DNA of 64,000 nucleotides from Caulobacter segnis (lineage in GTDB: Bacteria; Pseudomonadota; Alphaproteobacteria; Caulobacterales; Caulobacteraceae): NCBI RefSeq assembly GCF_003243465.1, contig NZ_QFQZ01000003.1:1-64000 (forward strand). Direction: 5' to 3'. This document shows, one piece after another, positions 1 through 7,552 of this stretch; the first letter of the stretch is position 1; every line of letters starts with the position of its first letter. The translations under genes were made by a program, and so were the position numbers. Below the pieces are notes generated by a model, which worked only from the letters and a program-made list of their open reading frames with translations, searched no databases and was not told where the DNA came from.

Positions 1-1281
1 GGCGCTCCCGACGAGTCGTTCATCGTCCCTTACATGCGGCCGTTCGAGATCGACGCGGACGGCGCCTGGCTGGCGCGCGAGTGGACGCGCGTGTGCGACA
101 CCTGGCGTTGGTTCCCTTGGTTTCGGCCGCAAAGGGCGGCGCGCATGCCGATCGACCAGCCGTCGATCGACCAACTCCACGCCTACGCCCTGGACTATTT
201 TCTGGCGGGCCCTGCCTATCCCTCGGCCTACGCGGCCGCCATGCGCCATGACCCTCGCGAGGCTCTGCGCCGGGTGACCGCGCCGGTCGTCGTGACCGCG
301 CGCGCGGACGATGTGCTGCACGCTCACCTGGATCGTATTCCGACGGATCGCGCGGCGGGAGTCGAGGTCCTGTCCGCGCCCGCCGACGCCAAGCTGTGGC
401 GGGAGATGCTGAGCGCTTTATTCGACCGGGAGACTGGCGCGTCGCGATCTCCGAAGGGTTCGCTCCCCAGCGCGCGTTTCTACGTTGGTTCTCCCCAGGC
501 GCACGTGCGCCGGTTTGGGCGTCGAGACCAAGTCCCTTTGCTCTACCTGCATGACGCGCCGGGAGGCGCAGGTGGCGACGCCGAATGGCTGGCGGCGCTA
601 GCCGCGTGTCGGCCTGTACTGGCCGTCGATTTGCCAGGCTGCGGCTGCAGCGATCCCATCGCCGACGCGTCCTTCGAGGGGCACATCGCGTGGCTCGGCC
701 AGCTGATCGAGGATCTGAACCTGGCGCGGCCTGACATCGTAGCGGACGGAACCTCTGGCGCGTTCGCCCTGGGTTTGGCGGCTCGCAGCCCCGACTCGGT
801 GGGGGCGCTTGTGCTGGACGGGGCGCCGACGCCGCCGCCCGAGACCGTTAGGGCGCGCTGGCGGCGAGAGGCCGAGCTTTCCCTCTCGCCAGAGCGTTGT
901 GGCGCTCATTGGCTGCGCGCCTGGCATATGCTTCGCGACCGCGAGGCTCAGCACCCCTGGTGGGACGGCTCGGCGGAGGCGATCCGTCACCGCGAGCCGG
1001 ATATCGCTCCGGAAAGGCTTCGCCAGATGACGCTCGACGTGCTCAGGCAGTCGGACGCATGGTCGTCGGCCCTGCGCGCATCGCTGGAGCCCGATCTCGC
1101 CGCGCTCGCGCCGCAGGTGCGGTCGCGTGTGCTGTTCCCGTCGGACCCAGGCGACCCGCGCCAGGTCGGCGGCGAGGCGCTGGCCGCTCTGATCGGCAAT
1201 GCCACAGTCATGCCGCGAGCCGCCTCAATGGCGACGCGCGCGACCCAGTATCTCGATTTCCTCGCCGCCGAGGACCTTTAG
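1..1281 (+). CDS. Tandem alpha/beta-hydrolase-fold protein, 5' end off the window
   Basis: The frame is open from base 1, so the N-terminus lies outside the window; an internal ATG at 34 is unlikely to be the start. The visible 426 residues align end to end with the C-terminal two thirds of the protein at 7553-9172: the first residues (Y..PF...DGAW...FPW) match its YLPPF..WDGAH...FPW, and both continue into a second alpha/beta-hydrolase domain with an LHD/LHG oxyanion-type turn and a VDLPG/FDLSG strand. About 160 residues are therefore missing. Where the second domain should carry the nucleophile elbow G-x-S-x-G it reads A-D-G-T-S-G, with glycine in place of serine, so classical Ser hydrolase chemistry is not expected. 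It sits 18 bp before the oxidoreductase at 1300 and is probably co-transcribed. The family is inferred from fold signatures; the substrate is unknown. Confidence 0.75.
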   Translation, partial: GAPDESFIVPYMRPFEIDADGAWLAREWTRVCDTWRWFPWFRPQRAARMPIDQPSIDQLHAYALDYFLAGPAYPSAYAAAMRHDPREALRRVTAPVVVTARADDVLHAHLDRIPTDRAAGVEVLSAPADAKLWREMLSALFDRETGASRSPKGSLPSARFYVGSPQAHVRRFGRRDQVPLLYLHDAPGGAGGDAEWLAALAACRPVLAVDLPGCGCSDPIADASFEGHIAWLGQLIEDLNLARPDIVADGTSGAFALGLAARSPDSVGALVLDGAPTPPPETVRARWRREAELSLSPERCGAHWLRAWHMLRDREAQHPWWDGSAEAIRHREPDIAPERLRQMTLDVLRQSDAWSSALRASLEPDLAALAPQVRSRVLFPSDPGDPRQVGGEALAALIGNATVMPRAASMATRATQYLDFLAAEDL

Positions 1282-1299
1282 GAAAAGGATGCCGCTCTG

Positions 1300-2298
1300 A
1301 TGAAGAACCTCGAAGTCGTCCTGGCGCGGCCGATCGCCGACATGCCCGTCGCCGCCGATTTCCAACTCGTCGAGCGCGACGTCGCCGTGGCGGGCGCGGG
1401 CCAGCTACTGGTTCGCGTTCTGGACCTCTCCCTCGACCCTTACATCGGATCGCGGCTGCGGGGTCGGCACCTGGGCGGGGTCGCCCCGACCGTGGGCGGC
1501 AGCTTGCCGGGCGAGTGCGTGGCGCAGGTGATCGAGTCGAAAGCGGACGGCTTCGCGCCTGGCGATATCGTCGCCGGCGAGGTCGGGTGGAGCGCCTATG
1601 GCGTCCTCGACGCCGCCAAAGCGCGCAAGCTCGACCCGCGCGCCCACCCCTCGGCGCACCTCGGCGTGCTCGGCATGCCGGGCCTGACCGCCTGGGCCGG
1701 GGTCACCCAACTGGCCAAGGTCGGTCCGGGGGACATCTTCACGGTCGACGCGGCGGCGGGCCCGGTCGGCGGGGTCGCGGGCCAACTGGCGCGACTGCTG
1801 GGAGCGAAGGCCTACGGGATCGCCGGCGGCGCCGAGAAGTGCGCCCTGGTGCGCGACGTCTACGGCTTCGACGATTGCTTCGACTATCGCGTGGAAGGCT
1901 GGACCGACCGGATCACGGAAGCCTTGCCGGAGGGGCAGACGGTCCATTTCGAGAATGTCGGCGCGTCGGTCCTGACACCGATGCTGCAGCGTCTGCGCGT
2001 CGGCGGGCGGATCGTGCTGTGCGGCCTCGCCGAGCACTACCAGAATAGCACGCCGGCGACGCTTCCGGTCGGCACGGTGATCGGTAAGCGCGCCCAGGTC
2101 TTGGGTCTGGTCGTTTACGACTTCTATCCGCGCTGGTCCGAATGGGTCGAGCTGGCTACGCCTTGGGTGCTGAGCGGCGAACTTAAGGTGGTCGAAGACG
2201 CGGTGGACGGCCTCGATAACGCCCCGGCCCATTTTGAAAAGCTGATGCGCGGACAGAACCAGGGCAAGGCGTTGGTGAAGGTCGCCGGCCGCGAGTGA
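1300..2298 (+). CDS. NADP-dependent medium-chain oxidoreductase (PTGR/CurA-like)
   Basis: This 332-residue protein looks like a zinc-free medium-chain dehydrogenase/reductase of the prostaglandin/leukotriene B4 reductase group, which reduces activated C=C bonds of enones with NADPH. The N-terminal GroES-like part contains SLDPYI (about residues 44-49). The Rossmann segment has AAGPVGGVAGQLARLLGAKA followed by GIAGG (about 151-175), the usual cofactor signature of this group. No cysteine/histidine zinc cluster is visible. It follows the hydrolase-fold gene by 18 bp and is followed by a strong hairpin with a T-tract, so it is the last gene of its operon. A reductive step on an unsaturated intermediate of the island is a plausible but unproven role. 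Confidence 0.8.
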   Translation: MKNLEVVLARPIADMPVAADFQLVERDVAVAGAGQLLVRVLDLSLDPYIGSRLRGRHLGGVAPTVGGSLPGECVAQVIESKADGFAPGDIVAGEVGWSAYGVLDAAKARKLDPRAHPSAHLGVLGMPGLTAWAGVTQLAKVGPGDIFTVDAAAGPVGGVAGQLARLLGAKAYGIAGGAEKCALVRDVYGFDDCFDYRVEGWTDRITEALPEGQTVHFENVGASVLTPMLQRLRVGGRIVLCGLAEHYQNSTPATLPVGTVIGKRAQVLGLVVYDFYPRWSEWVELATPWVLSGELKVVEDAVDGLDNAPAHFEKLMRGQNQGKALVKVAGRE

Positions 2299-2319
2299 GC
2301 CTCACGAGTTTGCTGGGAG

Positions 2320-2350
2320 AGGCGCTCGCCCTATGGGGGAGCGCCTTTTT
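2320..2350 (+). terminator. Rho-independent terminator
   Basis: Perfect 8-bp stem AGGCGCTC / GAGCGCCT with an 11-base loop, followed directly by TTTTT. It closes the operon ending at 2298. Confidence 0.85.
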
Positions 2351-2458
2351 CTTTGCTGCCGTGGAAGGGGAGCGACTGACCATCCATGCGGCGATAAAGG
2401 CGTTGGTGCGCCTAAAGCTCAGGCGGCCTAACCGAAATCAAGCGGCTTGACGGGATTA

Positions 2459-2474
2459 AGTTGTCCGGACATTT
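2459..2474. promoter_or_regulatory. GntR-type operator, TGTCCGGACA palindrome (site 1 of 4)
   Basis: The perfect palindrome TGTCCGGACA lies at 2462-2471 with TTT on its right. It matches 14 of 16 positions of the perfect site AAATGTCCGGACATTT at 22175. It lies 55 bp upstream of the TonB receptor start. It fits the GT(N)xAC form known for HutC-type GntR regulators. Binding is inferred. Confidence 0.6.
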
Positions 2475-2496
2475 AATGACATAAAAATATATCAAT
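2474..2496. promoter_or_regulatory. Possible AT-rich operator (relative of the 10058 site)
   Basis: This 23-base segment ends ATATATCAAT and matches 17 of 23 positions of 10061-10083, the palindromic site before the membrane-protein gene. It abuts the TGTCCGGACA palindrome, so the receptor promoter may be read by both GntR proteins. The left half is degenerate, hence low confidence. Confidence 0.35.
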
Positions 2497-2529
2497 TATC
2501 CGGTCGACGGATATGAGGAGGAGAATGTC

Positions 2530-4800
2530 ATGGTTCGGAAGCAGGTCCTGATCGGCGCGTCCGCCGTCGCCGCGTTGTTGGCTCCGGGGCTCGCCAACGC
2601 CCAGAGCAGCGGCGAAACTCAGCTCGACCAGATCGTGGTCACCGCCCAGCGGCGCGAGCAGAACCTGCAGGACGTACCGGTCTCGGTCTCCGCCTTCAGC
2701 GCCAAGCAGCTCGAGGCGCGACAGGTCAGTCAGGCGCTGGACCTGGTTCGGATGGTTCCCAACCTCTTCGGCAGCAACAACACCGCCGTTGGCTCGGCCA
2801 ACACCTATTACATGCGCGGTCTGGGTTCGACCGAGCAGATCGCCACGATCGATCCGCCGCTGTCGACCTATGTCGACGACATCATCGTCCCGCGCCAGAA
2901 CGTCAACAACTACGGCCTGTTCGAGATCGACCGGATCGAAGTCCTGCGCGGCCCCCAAGGGACCACCTTCGGCCGGAACTCGACGGGCGGCGCCATCGGC
3001 ATCATCACCAAGAAGCCCACGGCCGACTTCGGCGGCTTCGTGCAGGCGGGCGTCGGGTCCTTTGACGGCAAGCAGTTTCGCGCCGCCCTGAATGCGCCGA
3101 TCAGTCCGAAGGTCCTGACTCGTGTCAACGCCTACTACCTGAAGGACGACGGCTATCTCCACAACGACACCACCGGCGAGACCCTGAACGGCAGCAAGAA
3201 CGTCGGCGCGCGGGCCGCGCTGCGGCTGCTGCCGAGCGACGAGGTCACCATCGACTTCGCGCTCGAGCATATGGAGGCGGAAGGCGGCCCCCTGCGGGCC
3301 TATGTCGGCGATAGCCGCCACACCAGCATGCGCGGCGTCACCACGGGGGGGACCGGCAACATCATCGCCGACGCCCAGGCCAACCGGGGCCTGCATTCGA
3401 AGTCGGAATCGAACGCCGCGACCGCGACGCTCGAATGGCGTGGCGACAACATCTCGGTCACCAGCCTGACGGGCTATCGCTGGTCAGTCCAAAATTTCAT
3501 CGCGGACTTCTCGCTGCCGGTGAAGGGGGCGGCGGCGCCGACGCCGTTCTATCTGACCAATGATGGCACCTACAAATCGTTCAGCCAGGAGTTCAAGCTG
3601 AACGGGGTCGTGGGCGACAGCTTCAAGTATGTCGCGGGCCTCTACCTGTTCACCGAAGACAACGACACGATGGCTGGTCAGGTTCTGGGCGGCGCCGTCT
3701 CGTGTAGCGCGGGCCTGAACGGCGCGGGCAATATGACCTGCGGAGCGGCTCGCGGCTTCTCGAGCGTGCGTGACATTGTCAACACGACCAGCAGCTACGC
3801 GGCCTATGCGCAGGGCGAATACAAGCTGTCGGACAAGCTGACGGCCATCGCCGGCGCGCGCTTCACCAACGAGACCAAGAAGATCGAGCTGCGCCCGACG
3901 GCCTATGGCGGCATGACGACGTCGGATCTCGCCGCGGCCGGTGTCGACGTCAAGCTGACCGCCAATGTCGTCACGCCAAAGTTCGGCCTGAACTACCAGA
4001 TCGACGACGACAAGATGCTCTATGTCAGCGCCACCCGTGGCTACAAGAGCGGCGGTTGGAACACGCGCACCGCCTACACGCCGCAGGCCTTCCAGGACTT
4101 CAAGCCCGAGTTCACCTGGTCCTACGAGGGCGGCCTGAAGAGCGAGTGGCTGGAACATCGCCTGCGCTTCAACGCCACGGCTTTCTTGGCCAAGACCAAG
4201 GACCTCCAGCTTTCGTACACCACGCCGGGCCTGGTGGCGGGGACAACGCTTTCCACGCAGGACAATGCGGGCGACATCCAGGTCAAGGGTCTCGAGTTCG
4301 AGTTCTTCGCGCGGCCGACCAAGGGCCTCGATCTCTACGCCACCGCCGGCCTGCAGTCGGGCAAGTACACCTATGTGAACCCAAGAGCCCAATCCTTCAC
4401 CAACCCGGTGACGGGCGTCTATGTCAACGCGATCGATCCCAGCGACAAGCTCTCGCGCCTGCCCAAGCGCACCCTGGCGGTCGGCGCCACCTACACCCTG
4501 GCGGCTCCCGCCCTGGCCGGCGGCTTCACGGGCAATATCGAGGCCAATAACGTCAGCGAGTTCTGGACGACGGCGTCGAATGCGGGGCCGTCGACCCGGA
4601 CGCCCACGGCGCTGAACACGCTGTCGAAGGGCTACACCCTACTGAACATGTCGCTGGCCTATAACAGCGATAATGGCGACTGGACGGCCGCCCTGGCCTG
4701 CAAGAACTGCACGGACAAGGTCTATGTCCACACCGTCTTCAACGGCTACTATTACGGCGATCCGCGCCGCGTGACCTTCTCGGTGACGCGCCACTTCTGA
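2530..4800 (+). CDS. TonB-dependent outer-membrane receptor
   Basis: A 756-residue receptor that would import the island's substrate across the outer membrane using TonB energy. It has a signal peptide (residues 1 to about 25, ending ANAQ), then IVVTAQRREQNLQDVPVSVS (about 35-54), the typical TonB-box/plug entry of Caulobacter- and sphingomonad-type receptors, then the plug signatures FEIDRIEVLRGPQG and GRNSTGGAI, and a beta-barrel ending in the terminal aromatic of RVTFSVTRHF. The start is the ATG preceded by GAGGAGGAG with suitable spacing. Two operator-like sites lie within 75 bp upstream. It is monocistronic, with its own terminator. The ligand cannot be read from sequence; the neighbourhood suggests a small organic compound rather than a siderophore. 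Confidence 0.93.
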   Translation: MVRKQVLIGASAVAALLAPGLANAQSSGETQLDQIVVTAQRREQNLQDVPVSVSAFSAKQLEARQVSQALDLVRMVPNLFGSNNTAVGSANTYYMRGLGSTEQIATIDPPLSTYVDDIIVPRQNVNNYGLFEIDRIEVLRGPQGTTFGRNSTGGAIGIITKKPTADFGGFVQAGVGSFDGKQFRAALNAPISPKVLTRVNAYYLKDDGYLHNDTTGETLNGSKNVGARAALRLLPSDEVTIDFALEHMEAEGGPLRAYVGDSRHTSMRGVTTGGTGNIIADAQANRGLHSKSESNAATATLEWRGDNISVTSLTGYRWSVQNFIADFSLPVKGAAAPTPFYLTNDGTYKSFSQEFKLNGVVGDSFKYVAGLYLFTEDNDTMAGQVLGGAVSCSAGLNGAGNMTCGAARGFSSVRDIVNTTSSYAAYAQGEYKLSDKLTAIAGARFTNETKKIELRPTAYGGMTTSDLAAAGVDVKLTANVVTPKFGLNYQIDDDKMLYVSATRGYKSGGWNTRTAYTPQAFQDFKPEFTWSYEGGLKSEWLEHRLRFNATAFLAKTKDLQLSYTTPGLVAGTTLSTQDNAGDIQVKGLEFEFFARPTKGLDLYATAGLQSGKYTYVNPRAQSFTNPVTGVYVNAIDPSDKLSRLPKRTLAVGATYTLAAPALAGGFTGNIEANNVSEFWTTASNAGPSTRTPTALNTLSKGYTLLNMSLAYNSDNGDWTAALACKNCTDKVYVHTVFNGYYYGDPRRVTFSVTRHF

Positions 4801-4824
4801 TCGCGATAAGTCGGAATAGGAAAG

Positions 4825-4852
4825 GCCCGGCGAGCGATCGCCGGGCTTTTTT
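4825..4852 (+). terminator. Rho-independent terminator
   Basis: Perfect 8-bp stem GCCCGGCG / CGCCGGGC with a 6-base loop followed by TTTTTT, just after the receptor and before the convergent VOC gene. Confidence 0.9.
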
Positions 4853-4860
4853 GCGTCAGG

Positions 4861-5742
4861 TCAGATTTCGACGACCTCGATCAGCGTGCCGTCGGGCCCG
4901 GCTATGGTCCCGACGCGGCCGCCGCCGTAGATCGGGCCTTCGCGGCGGGTCGGAGGCGTGATCCAGGGCGCGTCGATCGCATCGAAGTTCGGGTGCTTCA
5001 GCGTGCAAAGCGAGACGCCGGGGGGCAGGGCGCCCTCGTGACGCGGGCGCGCGATCGTCTCGTCCGGGTACTGATCGAACTCGATGAAGACGTCCCCGTC
5101 ATGTCCGCCCATCCGGAAGGCGTGCTTGGTGTCGGCCGGCAGGCCGAAGGCGCCGTTGATCATCGTGTAGACGATCGCGGTGGACGGGCCGAGCGTCAGC
5201 TTCAGGCGGCTGGTGAACCATTCGGCCGAGGCGTCCATGTCCGAGCAGGCCATGACCAGGATGAACAGGCGGTCGATGAAGCTCTGCGGGCGCGGCAGGC
5301 CCATGCCCTGGGCTTCGGGCTTGATCTCCGTGAGGTAGACGATTTCCTTGTCCGGCCCCTTCACCTGCATCGGATGGATGGTCGGGATGCCGTCGATCGT
5401 CTTGGGCGGCCCGATGATCTCGAACGGCGAGCGCAGCATCCGCGCGTTGACGGCCAGGACGTCCTGGTTGCAGATCTCGACCGCCGCCCAGCCGAAGGTG
5501 CGCAGCGGCTCGTAACTGGCGATCGACGCGTCCTCTATGAAGCGGAGATAGGCGTCGACGCCGGAGGCCGGGCGCATCACCGCGAAGCGCTTGCCGGCCG
5601 AGGCAGGCGCGCCCCAACTGGCGGCCAGGTCGGCCGCGATCACGCCGTCCTCGACCAGCGCATAGTCTAGCCAGTCGGCATAGCGGGCGACCGTCGCGTC
5701 GAGATCGGCGGTCGTCAGGGTGGCGGCGCGAAGGAGGTTCAT
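4861..5742 (-). CDS. Two-domain VOC (glyoxalase/extradiol-dioxygenase fold) protein
   Basis: A 293-residue protein with two repeats of the vicinal-oxygen-chelate fold, beginning TLTTADLDATVARYADWLDY and, in the second half, LVMACSDMDASAEWFTSRLKL. The VOC superfamily covers metal-dependent lyases, isomerases and ring-cleaving dioxygenases; this one cannot be placed more precisely. Candidate ligands include the glutamate of the terminal GTLIEVVEI strand. It is the third gene of a minus-strand operon starting at 7421 (methyltransferase, small protein, VOC), with a 96-bp gap before it. Its operon starts next to the AT-rich operator at 7457, so it probably belongs to the island's regulon. Confidence 0.75.
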   Translation of the reverse strand: MNLLRAATLTTADLDATVARYADWLDYALVEDGVIAADLAASWGAPASAGKRFAVMRPASGVDAYLRFIEDASIASYEPLRTFGWAAVEICNQDVLAVNARMLRSPFEIIGPPKTIDGIPTIHPMQVKGPDKEIVYLTEIKPEAQGMGLPRPQSFIDRLFILVMACSDMDASAEWFTSRLKLTLGPSTAIVYTMINGAFGLPADTKHAFRMGGHDGDVFIEFDQYPDETIARPRHEGALPPGVSLCTLKHPNFDAIDAPWITPPTRREGPIYGGGRVGTIAGPDGTLIEVVEI

Positions 5743-5838
5743 CGAGGATCCAGCGGGTTTGTCGGAAGAGGGACCAGACGCGTCGAGGGCAAGCGCCGGA
5801 GACGCTTGCCCTCTCGCGATGCGTGGCCGAGAGGCCGG

Positions 5839-6195
5839 CTATTCGAGGTTCAGTTCCTCGGCCACGGCTTCGGACGTGATGTCGCCCTTGGCGGCGGCCG
5901 CCTCGCCCTCCTGCTGCACGATGCGCAACACGCGGGTGAGGTATTCCTGGGTCCAGAGCCCGCGCTCGGCGGCGGCGTTCGCATCGGGCCGGAAGGTGTC
6001 GATCGCCTCGCGATCCAGCACGCCCTTGGCGTCCAGCAGGCGTTCGAGCGTGTCGATCCGTTGGCGGGCGACCGCTAGCTCCTGGGCCACGGCGAGGGTG
6101 ATCGCCATGACCCGTTCGACCTCGGGGTTCAGGAAATAGGGGCGCTTGCCGGCCGGCTTGGCGGCGGAGGCGAGGAGGGCGTCGTTGATGCTCAT
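5839..6195 (-). CDS. Small conserved-looking protein of unknown function
   Basis: 118 residues, acidic and predicted mostly helical (for example VMAITLAVAQELAVARQRIDTLERLLDAK, a likely coiled-coil or long helix at about 29-57). No signal peptide, membrane segment or recognised motif. Its ATG overlaps the stop codon of the methyltransferase (ATGA), so the two are translationally coupled and may form a complex. I do not recognise a family. A helical partner or accessory subunit of the methyltransferase is one guess. Confidence 0.65.
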   Translation of the reverse strand: MSINDALLASAAKPAGKRPYFLNPEVERVMAITLAVAQELAVARQRIDTLERLLDAKGVLDREAIDTFRPDANAAAERGLWTQEYLTRVLRIVQQEGEAAAAKGDITSEAVAEELNLE

Positions 6196-7421
6196 TGGGC
6201 TTTCCGAGCTCCGATCACGTGCCAGGCGGCCTTGCGGCCGTAGTCTTCCGAGTCGTCATCGGCCGCGTCGGGGAAGACGTCCTTGTCGACTACGGCCGTG
6301 ACCGCCCCGTGGATCAGCTCCTCGGTCTTGAAGCCGGCGGCGACCATGTACGCGTCGAGGTCGATCTCGTGCAGGGCGCTCCAGAACGGCTCGTTGTTGT
6401 AGAAGGCGTCCCAGTCGCGCATCGCCTGCTCGAACAGCGGCATGGCCTTGTCGTACTGCGGCTGCTCGACGTGCAGTACGATGCCGCCGGGCGCCAGCAG
6501 GCGATGAGTCTCGCCGAGGATGGCGCGCATCGAACCGAACGACAGCTCGTGCAGGAACATCGTCGTCTGCACCCAGTCGAAGCTGCCATCGGCGAAGCGC
6601 GACAGGTCCGAGCCGTCGGCCTGCACGAAGGTGATGTTGTTCGCGCCCAGCGCCTTGGCCCGCGCCGCGCCGTACCGCAGCATCGGCGCGCCCAGGTCCA
6701 CAGCCACGATCTCCGCGTCGGGGAAGGCCAGCGCTAGCGGCACGGTGTTGTGGCCCAGCGTGGCGCCGATATCGAGGATGCGCTTGGGCTTGAAGTCGGG
6801 GAGGTTCTTCTTGACCCAACGTGCCACGGCCACGCCGCCGCCGTCGTTGAAACGGCCCAGCATGCCGCCGGTCGTGGCGAACAGGCCCGCGTCATAGTTC
6901 GCGGCGCCCGACACGTCGCCGGGGAAGCGCTCGGTGTGATACGAGCCGGGCATGCAGTGATGGTCGACCGCCGAGACGTAGCGCGGTTGCTTGACGCTCG
7001 GATCGAGCGCCAGGGTGTTCGAATGGGCGAGTATGCCCTCGGCCTTGGCGGCCAGCGCCTCGGCCTGGCGCAGGGCTGTCCAGCGGCCGGCCTGCTGGCG
7101 TTGCTCCATGGTGGCGCGGCGGAGGCTGGACCAGGTCTGGAAGGCCGGATCCTTGAGCAGCGCCTTGCGGACATCGTGGCGGGTCTTCGGGCCACCCTGC
7201 GCCTTGAGCTGCGGCTCGATCCGCGCGTCGTAGGCGACCTTTACGAACGGCATGACGCGCGTCGAGAGGTGCCGGTTCATCTGGGCCAGATAGTTCAGCC
7301 GCTCGATCTCGTCGTGCGACATGTCGGGCAGCAGAGGGTGCCGACCCACCACGCGATAGTCGGGCGGTCCCTCGTAGTCCTGCGCAGGGCCGGCGTTCCG
7401 CGCCTCTCCAGATCCGTCCAT
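6192..7421 (-). CDS. Class I SAM-dependent methyltransferase with long N-terminal domain
   Basis: A 409-residue protein. The C-terminal half is a Rossmann methyltransferase: motif I RILDIGATLGH (214-224), acidic motif EIVAVDLG (about 237-244), then DGSDLSRFADGSFDWVQTTMFLHEL and the post-motif LLAPGGIVLHVEQP. The first 200 residues are a separate, mostly helical region of unknown type (DMSHDEIERLNYLAQMNRHLS), unusually long for this family. It leads the operon with the 118-residue protein and the VOC protein. Its start lies about 36 bp from an operator-like AT-rich palindrome shared with the divergent hydrolase gene. The methyl acceptor is unknown; O-methylation of a carboxylate or hydroxyl of the island's substrate is possible. 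Confidence 0.85.
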   Translation of the reverse strand: MDGSGEARNAGPAQDYEGPPDYRVVGRHPLLPDMSHDEIERLNYLAQMNRHLSTRVMPFVKVAYDARIEPQLKAQGGPKTRHDVRKALLKDPAFQTWSSLRRATMEQRQQAGRWTALRQAEALAAKAEGILAHSNTLALDPSVKQPRYVSAVDHHCMPGSYHTERFPGDVSGAANYDAGLFATTGGMLGRFNDGGGVAVARWVKKNLPDFKPKRILDIGATLGHNTVPLALAFPDAEIVAVDLGAPMLRYGAARAKALGANNITFVQADGSDLSRFADGSFDWVQTTMFLHELSFGSMRAILGETHRLLAPGGIVLHVEQPQYDKAMPLFEQAMRDWDAFYNNEPFWSALHEIDLDAYMVAAGFKTEELIHGAVTAVVDKDVFPDAADDDSEDYGRKAAWHVIGARKAQ

Positions 7422-7456
7422 TTCGCTCTCCCGCTAAAGGCCGACGGTTCGTCTCG

Positions 7457-7479
7457 CCATATGATCTATATGTATATCA
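7457..7479. promoter_or_regulatory. AT-rich GntR-type operator between divergent genes
   Basis: The segment with CATATGATCTATATG and then TATATCA matches 17 of 23 positions of 10059-10081. It sits between the divergent starts at 7421 and 7553 and would control both. It is an imperfect palindrome. Confidence 0.5.
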
Positions 7480-7552
7480 TTTATCCATGCTAGCGTCGGA
7501 TCGACAAGATGGTCGCATCCTTAAGGGAAGCGTGAGATCCGAACGGGCGCAA

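Noticed and set aside
897..2048. Long plus-strand open frame (383 codons) across the hydrolase and oxidoreductase genes
   Set aside because: Its translation is dominated by Arg/Gly/Pro/Ala and no domain is visible; it is a GC-rich shadow of the real frames.
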